Part shown: positions 16,922 through 25,736 of the stretch, piece after piece
How the letters are laid out: the number at the start of each line of letters is the position of its first letter
Numbering within the stretch: position 1 is the first letter of the stretch
Origin: Aequorivita echinoideorum
GTDB lineage: Bacteria; Bacteroidota; Bacteroidia; Flavobacteriales; Flavobacteriaceae
DNA: 64,000 nt
Assembly (NCBI RefSeq): GCF_018476645.1
Contig: NZ_JAHCTB010000003.1
Location: forward strand, 124,001 to 188,000
Direction of reading: 5' to 3'
Notes under the pieces: generated by a model
Database searches by the model: none
Seen by the model: the letters and a program-made list of their open reading frames with translations, nothing else
What the model was told of the DNA's origin: nothing
Position numbers and translations under genes: made by a program

Positions 16922-18358
16922 GTGAAAATACTGGACAGATATATATTAGTTACTTATTTGAAGACGTTTTTGAGCGTCTTCATTATTTTAATGTTCATAT
17001 TCGTCCTGCAGACCATTTGGCTTTACATCGCCGAACTCGCCGGAAAGGACCTCGATGTATTTATTGTTCTGAAATTTTTATGGTATGTAAGCCCACGATT
17101 GATTCCGCTAGTTCTTCCGCTCACCATTTTGGTTACATCACTTATGGTTTTTGGAAGTTTCGCTGAAAAGTATGAATTTGCTGCAATGAAATCCACTGGA
17201 ATTTCACTACAGCGTGCTATGGGAAGCGTCATGTTCTTTATAATTCTACTTTCCATCACAGCCTTCTTTTTCGCCAATAATGTTATCCCCTATTCTGAAT
17301 ACAAATGGCAAAATTTGCGTCGTAATATTTCACAATTTCAGCCCTCTATGGTTATTGCTGAAGGGCAATTTAGCCAGATTGGGGATATGTTCAACATTAA
17401 GGTTGAAGAAAAAAGTGGCGATAGGGATCAATATTTAAAGGATGTAGTAATCCACAAAAAAACGGAAGGAAGCCCCAACGGAAATTACACCGTTATTATC
17501 GCGAACAATGGCGAACTTGCAAGCCAAGAAGGGAGTAATACACTTTCCTTGATTTTAAAAGAAGGAAATTATTACGAAGACATCCAGGCAAAAACTACTG
17601 CGAAGCAACAAAAAATGCCTTTTGCAAAAAGTTATTTTGATGAATATTCAATAAACATCGACCTTACTGAACTCAATAACAAAGATGTTGATAAGGAAAA
17701 TAATCTCAACAATCAAAATATGTACAAAATCAGCGAATTGCGGGTTGAGATTGATTCCCTTTCGCAAAGCTATTCAAAAGATATAGAATCCTACGCAAGC
17801 AATATGTACATGCGAAGTGGTGTAGGAAGGTTTAAAGCGCCCGTTACAACAAATGATACGGTAAGCAAAAAAGCAGAAAATCTGTTGGATATTTTCAACA
17901 CCCAAAGACAACTGGATATAGCAAAGTTGGCACTCAACAATGCCAAAGGAAGCCTCCAAACTATAGATGCCAAAAAATTGGAGTTTTCGAATATCACAAA
18001 AAGACTGAATAAAACAGAGATTGCACTTCACGAAAAATATGCACTGGGAGTGGCGTGCATCATTTTATTTTTTGTTGGTGCGCCTCTGGGTGCTATTATC
18101 CGGAAAGGCGGTATGGGATTGCCCATGGTCGTTGCCATTCTGCTATTTCTTTCCTATCATTTTATTGGGATTTTCGCCAAAAATAGCGCTGAGGACGGTA
18201 CTATGCATCCATTCATAGCAACTTGGTTGAGCACGCTCATTATGCTTCCGTTGAGTATTTGGCTTACGTATCGTGCCACTACGGACCAAGGAATAATGGA
18301 TATTGATACGTTTACGCAACGCTTCACAAAACTTTTCAAAAAGAAAGACGCTAAATAG
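16922..18358 (+). CDS. LptF/LptG-family permease (YjgP/YjgQ)
   Basis: A 478-aa permease with a GTG start at 16922. Three N-terminal transmembrane helices are present (residues about 12-115), then a periplasmic beta-jellyroll domain of about 200 residues, a helical region with LDIFNTQRQLDIAKLAL, and three C-terminal helices beginning at about 370 with YALGVACIILFFVGAPLGAI. LptF and LptG are the membrane subunits of the ABC exporter that extracts LPS from the inner membrane. I cannot say which of the two this is. Confidence 0.88.
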   Translation: MKILDRYILVTYLKTFLSVFIILMFIFVLQTIWLYIAELAGKDLDVFIVLKFLWYVSPRLIPLVLPLTILVTSLMVFGSFAEKYEFAAMKSTGISLQRAMGSVMFFIILLSITAFFFANNVIPYSEYKWQNLRRNISQFQPSMVIAEGQFSQIGDMFNIKVEEKSGDRDQYLKDVVIHKKTEGSPNGNYTVIIANNGELASQEGSNTLSLILKEGNYYEDIQAKTTAKQQKMPFAKSYFDEYSINIDLTELNNKDVDKENNLNNQNMYKISELRVEIDSLSQSYSKDIESYASNMYMRSGVGRFKAPVTTNDTVSKKAENLLDIFNTQRQLDIAKLALNNAKGSLQTIDAKKLEFSNITKRLNKTEIALHEKYALGVACIILFFVGAPLGAIIRKGGMGLPMVVAILLFLSYHFIGIFAKNSAEDGTMHPFIATWLSTLIMLPLSIWLTYRATTDQGIMDIDTFTQRFTKLFKKKDAK

Positions 18359-18401
18359 ATTTACCCATTCGCAAATCAAGGACTATCTAATTACTGTTGC
18401 G

Positions 18402-18409
18402 TATCTTTG
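18402..18409 (+). promoter_or_regulatory. Candidate minus-7 box for ribBA (TATCTTTG)
   Basis: A perfect TAnnTTTG match 20 bp before the ribBA ATG. No FMN riboswitch is visible: the 70-bp gap is too short. Confidence 0.5.
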
Positions 18410-18428
18410 CAAAACTTAAAATTGAGTT

Positions 18429-19577
18429 ATGATTTCTACGAAAACCGATGCTTCAATTAAACTGAATACTATTGAAGAAGCTATTGAAGATATAAGAAAC
18501 GGAAAAGTAATTATTGTTGTTGATGATGAAAACCGGGAAAATGAAGGAGATTTTATAGCCGCCGCGGAGATGGTTACCCCAGAAATGATAAATTTTATGG
18601 CTACACACGGTCGCGGACTCATTTGCGCCCCGCTTACCGAGCAACGCTGCAATGCCCTAAACCTAAATATGATGGTAGAAAACAATACCGTTTTGCACCA
18701 TACACAATTTACCGTTTCTGTTGATTTGATTGGCCATGGCTGTACTACCGGAATTTCGGTTCACGACCGTTCCAAAACCATTAAGGCTCTTGTAAAGGAA
18801 GATACAAAGCCAGGGGATTTAGGTAGGCCGGGACATATTTTTCCCTTGCGTGCAAAGGAAGGCGGTGTTTTAAGAAGAACCGGACACACCGAGGCGGCAA
18901 TAGATCTTGCCCGCTTGGCAGGCTTGAAACCCGCTGGTATCTTGGTTGAAATTTTGAATGAAGACGGAACAATGGCACGGCTTCCACAATTGGTAAAAGT
19001 TGCAGAACGTTTCAATTTAAAATTAATTTCCATCGAAGATTTGGTGAAATACAGGATGGAACACGATTCACTTATTCAAAAGAAAGAGGATTTTACCATC
19101 AATACAAAATTTGGAAGCTTTAGGCTTCGCGCTTACAAACAAACCACAAACGACCAGATACACATTGCGCTTACTAAAGGAAATTTCCAAAAAGACGAGC
19201 CGATACTAGTACGAGTTAACGCAACCTTGGTCAATGGGGATATCCTTGGAACCCTCACAAACAATGCCGATGAGAAACTTGATGACATGTTCAATGTAAT
19301 CAATAATGAAGGGAAAGGTGCCATTGTTTTTATCAATCAACAAAGCCAATCGCTTGATTTATTGAACCGTTTAAGGGATTTAAAAGAAGCCCAAAACACA
19401 GCCGAAATTGCCAAAGCACCACGCATTGAAATGGATGCCAAGGATTTTGGAATTGGCGCGCAAATATTGCACGATCTGGGCATCCATAAGATACGGTTGG
19501 TTTCCAATAGTGAACAAACCAAACGCGTGGGTATGATAGGTTACGGACTTGAAATTACTGAATACGTAAAATATTAA
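18429..19577 (+). CDS. ribB: 3,4-dihydroxy-2-butanone-4-phosphate synthase with degenerate GTP cyclohydrolase II domain
   Basis: A 382-aa protein. Residues 1 to about 205 are an intact RibB: the acidic loop VVDDENRENEGDF, TGISVHDR and GHIFPLRAKEGGVLRRTGHTEA are present. The rest has the length and end (DFGIGAQILHDLGIHKIRLVSN) of GTP cyclohydrolase II. It lacks the zinc-binding CLTGDxxGSxRCDC block and the GEGRGIGL motif, so it should have no cyclohydrolase activity and a separate RibA must exist. RibB converts ribulose 5-phosphate to the four-carbon riboflavin precursor. The gene converges on the DUF3857 gene with 3 bp between stops. Confidence 0.9.
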   Translation: MISTKTDASIKLNTIEEAIEDIRNGKVIIVVDDENRENEGDFIAAAEMVTPEMINFMATHGRGLICAPLTEQRCNALNLNMMVENNTVLHHTQFTVSVDLIGHGCTTGISVHDRSKTIKALVKEDTKPGDLGRPGHIFPLRAKEGGVLRRTGHTEAAIDLARLAGLKPAGILVEILNEDGTMARLPQLVKVAERFNLKLISIEDLVKYRMEHDSLIQKKEDFTINTKFGSFRLRAYKQTTNDQIHIALTKGNFQKDEPILVRVNATLVNGDILGTLTNNADEKLDDMFNVINNEGKGAIVFINQQSQSLDLLNRLRDLKEAQNTAEIAKAPRIEMDAKDFGIGAQILHDLGIHKIRLVSNSEQTKRVGMIGYGLEITEYVKY

Positions 19578-19580
19578 AGT

Positions 19581-22500
19581 CTATTTGTACGCAAAAAACT
19601 GCTTGCGCGTATCTAGCACATTTTTAACGAACTTCTTGAATTCAGGATATTTTTCTGGCACAATATTCTTTTTGCCAGGTTTCGATTTAATTTTGATTGC
19701 AAGCTCGTTTTCATTTAATTTATTGTAAACCACATTATAAGAGTGGTCTTCAAAAGTAAATTCTTTATTTTCAGGAATTTCAATGAAGACTGTTCCCTCA
19801 GGAATTTTCACCACGTAATTTTCTTCGTAAAAATCCGCATTCTCATATTGTTTGTAATCTATCGTATAATTTCGGTTATCAAGATTCACAATATTTGATG
19901 TGTAGGGGTTAGAAAAATAAGGCAATTTAAATGTTTTGAAGGAACCAATTGGGTTCACTCTTTCATTTAGTGTAAGCTGGGTTTCCAGCGTAAATTCATT
20001 CGATTTTCCTTTGGCTGAAGGGATTTTGAATGAATTCAATGTAATATCAGAATCTGTTCGCGTTAATAGTTGATTGTAAATTTCCTCTTTTAAAACTGTC
20101 TCGTTGCTTTCATCTGTCATAGAATGGTAAAAAGAGCTTAAATACCCGCTGGTTGTGGTAACAAGCTCAATTTTGGAACTTTCCTCCCCTACTTCAATCG
20201 TAGTATTTGTAGTTACCCCATTTTCATTTCTCGCCACATCATTTAAAATGAATAAAGAACTATTGTTTGTTGCATTGCTTGAATATGGAATTTCCAAAGC
20301 AAGAGCATTTTCCAGAGAGGTTGGCAATGATTTATAGGGCAAATATTTATCCGTTAGTTCCAGATATTGTTCGTTGCCATCAATAGTTACCTTTGCGATG
20401 CAATGGTTAAAATCTGTACTGGGAAGCACCAAAGCATCTTTTCCAAAATCTGAAGTCAATATTAAAACAAGTTGTGCATCAATCTCTGCCTCTCTTGCAA
20501 GAGTTACATATAGCGTAGAAAAATCCTTGCAATCGCCCAATTTCGTTTTAATAGTTTTAGAAGGTTTCTGTGGCACAAAACCACTTTGTTTAAAACTTAC
20601 ATAGCTGTAAGTGAAATCTCCCGTTACATATTCATAGATTTTACGGGCGCGCTCATCTTCGGTTAGATTTTTGTATCCGTTGGGAAATATGGAATTGAAT
20701 GCTTTTTTCACTTCGGCATCATAAATAATCTGTGATCGCACCAAATCTGAATACCAGTTTGATATATCACTCCATGAATCTATGGTGCTTATATTGAGAT
20801 TTCGGGATACATCAACGAAAGGAGGCATATAATCTTCATATAATGGTATCCCGGGAGTATTCTCAAGATTCCATTCAAAAACATTGAATTCATCCATCTT
20901 GGATTTTTTGAATGCTACATTTCCATTTGTTATTTTATACTGTATGTCACTTTTTGGGGTTATTACGCGATACGTTTTACGCACCACAGGATAGTAACTA
21001 TCAAAGGATTGTGTATCTATAAAATCCTGATAAAACCTGCCGCCGCTGGAAAATGTGGATTCAAAGTCTACATAAACTACATCCCCGGGAGCCAATTCAT
21101 TAAAAACCAAATTGTAACCGCTGCGCTCTGCAGGTACAATGGCTTTGTTCGGTTTAACGATTTCAGACTTTAAAATGGTGTAGTCACCTCCCAACTGTAA
21201 ATTATATTCCTTCAACTCTTCCACTCCTTTTGAGGAAGTAACTTCATAAATATATGTACCACGGTAACGGCCACCGCCATTTTCATAAACCATTACATTG
21301 ATCTCGTCCAAAAGGGTGTTTACGCCATAATTGTTATCTGCAATCTTATTTCGGTTTTTCTCTAAGTATGAATAGAAATCCTTATCCCTGAATTTTTCTA
21401 GTGGATCTTTGATATTTTTAAGATCATTTATCTTTTTTCTTAGAGCTTTATTGCCACTATTGCGAATCAGCGCCTTTTCGTAATTGGCCAATGCTTCCTT
21501 TTTATTGTTCATTTTTAAGTACGCATCCCCTTTCAGCCGCATAAAAACTGTAGAGAATGGAAAATTTTCAAGCCCTTTGTTAATGTAGGGCAAAGATTCT
21601 TCGTGCCTATTGAAATCATGTAATCTTTCCACGTAATCATAAATCACATTGTTATCCCCGGGTGAATGGTCAAGAACAGATTTAAGAGCAGCGAGGGATT
21701 CCTCCTGCCTATTTTGCTTTTGATAGAAATAGCTAAGCTGTGAAACGGCTTGGTAATCTAAATATTTAGTTACAATTTTTTCATATTCAGCAATTGCTGC
21801 GGGCTCGTCTTGCAATACCGAGGTGAAAAAATTAGCATACACAGAATGCAATGCTGAAGGTGTATTGGGATTATCTAATAAAGCGCGAAGGTTGATTCTT
21901 ACTGAATCCAACTGATTTTTGCGCAGTTGCACCATAATATCAGCCGTATTTTTTATATAACTTATATCTGTGGCGTTTTTCATTTTATTGAAGGTCTTTT
22001 CAAATGTCTCCAAGTCTTGATTCATCAGCTCTCCCTTATTTTTCAATTTGTAGATTAGGGACAGGTAATAATCTGGGTCTGAAACCTCCATGTTTTTAAT
22101 AAGCTCGGTTTGACGAATGTCATTGTTCTCGAAAATACTGCACGTGATGAGGCATTGCTTCAAAAAAGAGCTTGCAGGATATTTTTCCAACCAAGGGGCG
22201 ATGAGTTCTTTACCTTTTTCATAATCTGAAATACGCATATAAGCCATGAAAAGATTCAAGTCATCTTGAAAATTTACTTTTGAAGATTCCTTTCTTTTTA
22301 TGAAATATCTGATGATGCTGTTATCATAAACTTCAGCATTGACTAAAGCTTCGGTAGCTTTTGTGTAATTTCTCTTAGAGAGGGAATATTCCAAATTATC
22401 AATTTTCGCGTCATTTTCATCTTCAACCCGCATCATTATATAAGGCGTATTATCTTCCGAAGCAACTTTCACCAATAATCTATTGGCTCCCTGTTGCAAA

Positions 22501-23360
22501 TTGGCCGCGATTACGTAAGCATCCATTTCGGTAATCACATCTTTTTCATTTTCAAAAATGAGCACATCATTTAACCATACTCTTACCAATCCTGCTTTTC
22601 CCAATTTAAATTGAACGCGCTGCGCGGTGGGAGACTGGATAAAAGTCTGAGCATAATTTACCCCAGAACCATATTCTATGTGATTCGTGAAAAACTGGTA
22701 TCCACTTTCCTCCTTCAAATTTGGTTTATACCATGAAACCGAACCTATACTTCGGGCATCAAATTCTGCAGTATTAGCAGCGTTTTCTTCTGGTCCATAT
22801 ACTATGGAGAGCCCACTGTTATTAAGATTTTCAAATAGCCCGCAATGTTCCCAAATAGCTATCGAATTAATTTTTGATGTTTCTTTCTCATACATTTCCC
22901 AATTCCCAAATGTTCTATATGAAATTCCACGCAGATAGTGAAATGCATTGTAAACTGTGGAATTTTTTAGTTCCACATCATCAAAAGCTTTTAACACAGC
23001 CATATTTTTTGCGCTAAAACCCTGTTCATAATATTCATCAAATAAGAAAGGCCTGCCCCAATAGGCATACATATAATTCTCAAAATCTGGATAGGCTATA
23101 AATTCTTGGACAAAATTGGGATCGGTTGCAAAAATTCCGTTATCGTTTTTTACGATATTTTTTAAAATGAGGTTATCAATACTATTTACAAATTTTTTGG
23201 AATTGACTTTTTCCAGCGCTTCTTTCCTTTTATTTTGAAGAAGCAAATCCCACACTTCTGCAGAATTTTGCGAAAAAAGATTCAATGAAAAACATAAAAA
23301 AACCAGCAGAATTGCTGGTTTTTTGCCAAGCAATGAAAAAATAGAATTCATAATATCCAA
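19581..23360 (-). CDS. Exported DUF3857/transglutaminase-like protein with TPR repeats
   Basis: A 1259-aa protein with a signal peptide (PAILLVFLCFSLNLFSQ). A TPR-rich N-terminal half includes an insertion that looks like a carbohydrate-binding beta sandwich (about 205-310). A DUF3857 domain lies at about 680-850, followed by a transglutaminase-like core with Cys in KLGDCKDFSTLYV, His in STDFNHCIAKV and Asp in LELTDKYLP. A C-terminal beta-rich region ends it. The catalytic triad looks complete. Proteins of this kind are periplasmic or surface exposed in Bacteroidota, but no function is established. It lies 37 bp after kdnA on the same strand. A terminator-like hairpin falls in its signal-peptide codons. 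Confidence 0.85.
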   Translation of the reverse strand: MDIMNSIFSLLGKKPAILLVFLCFSLNLFSQNSAEVWDLLLQNKRKEALEKVNSKKFVNSIDNLILKNIVKNDNGIFATDPNFVQEFIAYPDFENYMYAYWGRPFLFDEYYEQGFSAKNMAVLKAFDDVELKNSTVYNAFHYLRGISYRTFGNWEMYEKETSKINSIAIWEHCGLFENLNNSGLSIVYGPEENAANTAEFDARSIGSVSWYKPNLKEESGYQFFTNHIEYGSGVNYAQTFIQSPTAQRVQFKLGKAGLVRVWLNDVLIFENEKDVITEMDAYVIAANLQQGANRLLVKVASEDNTPYIMMRVEDENDAKIDNLEYSLSKRNYTKATEALVNAEVYDNSIIRYFIKRKESSKVNFQDDLNLFMAYMRISDYEKGKELIAPWLEKYPASSFLKQCLITCSIFENNDIRQTELIKNMEVSDPDYYLSLIYKLKNKGELMNQDLETFEKTFNKMKNATDISYIKNTADIMVQLRKNQLDSVRINLRALLDNPNTPSALHSVYANFFTSVLQDEPAAIAEYEKIVTKYLDYQAVSQLSYFYQKQNRQEESLAALKSVLDHSPGDNNVIYDYVERLHDFNRHEESLPYINKGLENFPFSTVFMRLKGDAYLKMNNKKEALANYEKALIRNSGNKALRKKINDLKNIKDPLEKFRDKDFYSYLEKNRNKIADNNYGVNTLLDEINVMVYENGGGRYRGTYIYEVTSSKGVEELKEYNLQLGGDYTILKSEIVKPNKAIVPAERSGYNLVFNELAPGDVVYVDFESTFSSGGRFYQDFIDTQSFDSYYPVVRKTYRVITPKSDIQYKITNGNVAFKKSKMDEFNVFEWNLENTPGIPLYEDYMPPFVDVSRNLNISTIDSWSDISNWYSDLVRSQIIYDAEVKKAFNSIFPNGYKNLTEDERARKIYEYVTGDFTYSYVSFKQSGFVPQKPSKTIKTKLGDCKDFSTLYVTLAREAEIDAQLVLILTSDFGKDALVLPSTDFNHCIAKVTIDGNEQYLELTDKYLPYKSLPTSLENALALEIPYSSNATNNSSLFILNDVARNENGVTTNTTIEVGEESSKIELVTTTSGYLSSFYHSMTDESNETVLKEEIYNQLLTRTDSDITLNSFKIPSAKGKSNEFTLETQLTLNERVNPIGSFKTFKLPYFSNPYTSNIVNLDNRNYTIDYKQYENADFYEENYVVKIPEGTVFIEIPENKEFTFEDHSYNVVYNKLNENELAIKIKSKPGKKNIVPEKYPEFKKFVKNVLDTRKQFFAYK
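23297..23324 (-). terminator. Perfect terminator-like hairpin inside the DUF3857 signal-peptide codons
   Basis: Twelve-base arms (AAAAAACCAGCA and TGCTGGTTTTTT) flank a 4-nt loop; on the minus strand the second arm ends in a run of T. It looks like a Rho-independent terminator after kdnA but lies about 12 codons inside the next gene. It may attenuate read-through or be a coincidence of the KKPAILLVFL coding. Confidence 0.55.
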
Positions 23361-23397
23361 TAAAATAATGTAGTTGCTAAAAGGAGTGGCAAATACG

Positions 23398-24594
23398 TTA
23401 TTTTATTATTTCTATCAAAATTTTTCTTAAATTTTCTGCTCTTTTAGAAACTTCTTCGTCGCTCCATCCCAATTTTATCAAAATAGAAATATTTCTTCCC
23501 ATCCAGAAATCACTTTGGGAAAAATCAACTGTATTTAAATCCTGTAATTGCGCTTTCATTTCAGTTGAAATTGATTGACTAGATTTTAAATTTTTGAGAT
23601 GACCCCAGCCATTTACGTAATGCCAATTATTTTTGAACCAATAAAAACAACTATCAATTCCGTTTTCTCCAAATGCCTTATGTGCTTTTTCGGCAACTTC
23701 TTGATTAGGCAGAAAGAAATTCAGAAACGAATAATTTTCAACCCCGCCCTCAGGAATTCTTCTAAATGTTACACCTTCAATACTTTTGATATTTTCCTTT
23801 AAAACTTCATAGTTTTTTTTCTGCGTGCCTAAAATGCCATCAAGTTTGGTCAACTGTGCCAACCCTACGGCAGCATTCAATTCAGATATTCTATAATTAT
23901 AGCCCAATATAGGATGCGATTCCGCCCCGCGATCCTTGCCAACGTGGTCGTGACCGTGATCTTGATATTGATCCGCATTTATGGCAAATTTTTTGTTATC
24001 GGTAATTATTGCTCCACCCTCGCCGCACGTGATGGTTTTTACAAAATCAAATGAAAAGCAACCCAAATCTCCATAACTCCCCAGTGGTTTGCCTTCAAAA
24101 GTTCCGCCAAGCGCCTGACAAGCATCTTCCAATAATAGCAAATTGTGGGTCTCACAAATTTGCTTCAGTTTTTTTAAATCTGCCATAGATCCACACATAT
24201 GTACCGGCATAATACATTTAGTCCGTGATGTGATGGCAGCTTCTACCGCCTTGGGATCCAGCGTCAAAGTATCGTCTACATCAACCAAAATGGGTACCGC
24301 GCCAAGAGCCAAGATAGATTCAAAACTTGCTACAAAAGTAAACGAAGGCATAATCACCTCATCGCCTGCGCCAATTCCTGCAGCGGCAAGTGCCACTGTA
24401 AGTGCTGCCGTACCACTGCTTACCAATTGGCAATGTGCCACACCCATAGTTTCAGCGAAGGTTGTTTCAAACTCCTTTGCTTTCCAATGGCTGTTGCGCA
24501 TTCCGTCAAAACCGTAACGCATCAAAATTCCTGTTTCCAGTACATCGTTCACCTGTTTACGTTCTTCGGCGCCAAAAATCTCAAATCCGGGCAT
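23398..24594 (-). CDS. kdnA: 8-amino-3,8-dideoxy-manno-octulosonate transaminase KdnA
   Basis: A 398-aa PLP-dependent aminotransferase of the DegT/DnrJ/EryC1/StrS family. It tracks the known Shewanella KdnA closely from its first residues (MPGFE.FG) through VHMCGSMA, LLEDACQA (PLP-ring Asp157), FDFVKTITCGEGGA (Schiff-base Lys186) and the signature DHGHDHVGKDRGAESHPI. It transfers an amino group to the C8 aldehyde made by KdnB, giving Kdo8N for lipopolysaccharide. The partner KdnB is fused to KdsB at the left edge of the window, 22 kb away, not adjacent as in Shewanella. Confidence 0.9.
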   Translation of the reverse strand: MPGFEIFGAEERKQVNDVLETGILMRYGFDGMRNSHWKAKEFETTFAETMGVAHCQLVSSGTAALTVALAAAGIGAGDEVIMPSFTFVASFESILALGAVPILVDVDDTLTLDPKAVEAAITSRTKCIMPVHMCGSMADLKKLKQICETHNLLLLEDACQALGGTFEGKPLGSYGDLGCFSFDFVKTITCGEGGAIITDNKKFAINADQYQDHGHDHVGKDRGAESHPILGYNYRISELNAAVGLAQLTKLDGILGTQKKNYEVLKENIKSIEGVTFRRIPEGGVENYSFLNFFLPNQEVAEKAHKAFGENGIDSCFYWFKNNWHYVNGWGHLKNLKSSQSISTEMKAQLQDLNTVDFSQSDFWMGRNISILIKLGWSDEEVSKRAENLRKILIEIIK

Positions 24595-24623
24595 AAATAG
24601 TTATGTTTTTTAGTATTAAAATT

Positions 24624-25262
24624 TCAATTTATTTCAAAAACCAATTCCTCCACTCCGCGCCTAACTTTCTTCATATTGATGAAAAAATCGCTTTCATCCC
24701 TGTAACCTACAGGCAGCGCCAAAATAGATTGCAAGCCCATTTTATCCAACTCGAGTAAAGTATCGTATTTTTCTGACTCAAAACCTTCCATAGGGCAGGC
24801 ATCAATTTTCTCCACCGCGCAAACCGTGAGTAGCGCACCAAGCGTTAAATATACCTGATTTATCATCCATTGCTTTATTTCGTCAGCATTTTTCTCTTCA
24901 AATGACTGGAGCAATGCCTGCTCAAATGGTTCCAATATTTCACGGGAGGTTTTACGTGTTCCCTCAACCAGTTTGAAATGATCTTTTATAAATTGCGGAT
25001 CAATTTTCCTTTCCACGCAGAGTATAAGTACGTGCGATGCATCCCGAACTTGGCTCTGGTTATAAGTTAGGGGCATCAGCGCGTTTTTCGTTTCTTGATT
25101 GCTTACTATAACCATTTTCAATGGTTGAAGCCCAAAAGAAGTAGCGGTCAAATTAAATGTCTGTTTTAGAATATCTAATTTTTCTGCTGATAGGGTTTTG
25201 TTTGGGTCAAATTTTTTGGTGGCGTAGCGCCATTTCAGCTGATCAATAATTTCCGAAGCCAT
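24624..25262 (-). CDS. NAD(P)H-dependent nitroreductase-family oxidoreductase
   Basis: About 212 aa from the ATG at 25262 (MASEIIDQLKWRYATKKFDP); an upstream in-frame start at 25325 would add 21 non-conserved residues. It has the FMN-binding nitroreductase fold: RYATKKFDPNKTL at the N-terminus binds the FMN phosphate, then TSFGLQPLKMVIV, and DACPMEGFESEKYD with ALPVGYRDESD toward the C-terminus. It resembles NfsB/dihydropteridine reductase-like enzymes. The natural substrate is unknown. It is first in a probable nitroreductase-kdnA-DUF3857 transcript (29-bp and 37-bp gaps). Confidence 0.87.
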   Translation of the reverse strand: MASEIIDQLKWRYATKKFDPNKTLSAEKLDILKQTFNLTATSFGLQPLKMVIVSNQETKNALMPLTYNQSQVRDASHVLILCVERKIDPQFIKDHFKLVEGTRKTSREILEPFEQALLQSFEEKNADEIKQWMINQVYLTLGALLTVCAVEKIDACPMEGFESEKYDTLLELDKMGLQSILALPVGYRDESDFFINMKKVRRGVEELVFEIN

Positions 25263-25407
25263 AGGATATTCATTGGTTTTCAACAAAAATAACGATTCTA
25301 ATATTTCTGCAACTTCTCGTGGCAATTAGAATAATCTATGGGATTTTTCGAAAAATCTATTTTCCAAAAAAATAAAAGAAAAGACATCCAAAATTAAAAA
25401 AGCTTTC

Positions 25408-25415
25408 TATATTTG
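25408..25415 (+). promoter_or_regulatory. Candidate minus-7 box for tRNA-Ser (TATATTTG)
   Basis: A perfect TAnnTTTG match. It is 12 bp before a 13-bp copy of the tRNA 5' end (25427) and about 80 bp before the intact tRNA gene, which suggests the original tRNA start was moved away by a small insertion. Confidence 0.5.
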
Positions 25416-25426
25416 CACTCGCAAAA

Positions 25427-25508
25427 GGAGAAATGGCAGTCCCGATAGCAATCGGGGGGTCAATTTGGCAAAAACCGTCTCTTATTTGTACCACTGGAGA
25501 AATGGCAG
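25427..25508 (+). repeat. 13-bp duplication of the tRNA-Ser 5' end flanking a 56-bp insert
   Basis: GGAGAAATGGCAG occurs at 25427-25439 and again as the first 13 bases of tRNA-Ser at 25496-25508. The 56 bp between begin with a REP-like palindrome (25440-25457, TCCCGATAGCAATCGGGG). The layout resembles a short insertion with target duplication, or a partial tandem duplication. Confidence 0.65.
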
Positions 25509-25580
25509 AGTGGTCGATTGCGGCAGTCTTGAAAACTGTTGAGGGTTACACCTCCGGGGGTTCGAATCCCTCTTTCTCCG
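25496..25580 (+). tRNA. tRNA-Ser(UGA)
   Basis: 85 nt. The acceptor stem GGAGAAA pairs with TTTCTCC (25573-25579), discriminator G. The anticodon arm GCAGT-CTTGAAA-ACTGT has anticodon TGA, and a long variable arm (class II) precedes the T arm GGGGGTTCGAATCCC. CCA is not encoded. The gene stays whole because the island's attL restores its 3' end. Confidence 0.95.
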
Positions 25581-25584
25581 CTGA
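25569..25584 (+). other. attL: 16-bp direct repeat at the tRNA-Ser 3' end
   Basis: CCTCTTTCTCCGCTGA covers the 3' acceptor strand of tRNA-Ser and four bases beyond. The identical 16 bp recur at 44094-44109, next to the integrase end, as expected for attL and attR of an element inserted in a tRNA gene. Confidence 0.85.
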
Positions 25585-25588
25585 AATA

Positions 25589-25627
25589 AAACCCTAACGA
25601 TTGGAAATCAATTAGTTAGGGTTTTTT
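25589..25627 (+). terminator. Terminator after tRNA-Ser, inside the island's left end
   Basis: The stem AAACCCTAAC/GTTAGGGTTT is followed by a run of T. It lies 9 bp after the tRNA and belongs to the island, substituting for the tRNA terminator displaced to 44129. Confidence 0.75.
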
Positions 25628-25637
25628 ATTTGCTGTA

Positions 25638-25660
25638 TATCCCCACATTATCCCCACAAT
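25638..25660 (+). repeat. Left arm-type repeat (TATCCCCACAT + TATCCCCACAAT)
   Basis: A 23-bp sequence made of two imperfect tandem units. The same 23 bp lie in the same orientation at 43946-43968, just upstream of the integrase. The position just inside each attachment site is that of integrase arm-binding or excisionase sites. Confidence 0.65.
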
Positions 25661-25736
25661 ATTTCTTCGCTGTTGGAATAAAAAAACCGCTACAAATTAA
25701 TGTAACGGTCTTTTCGCTATTAATTTAGGCTCACTT

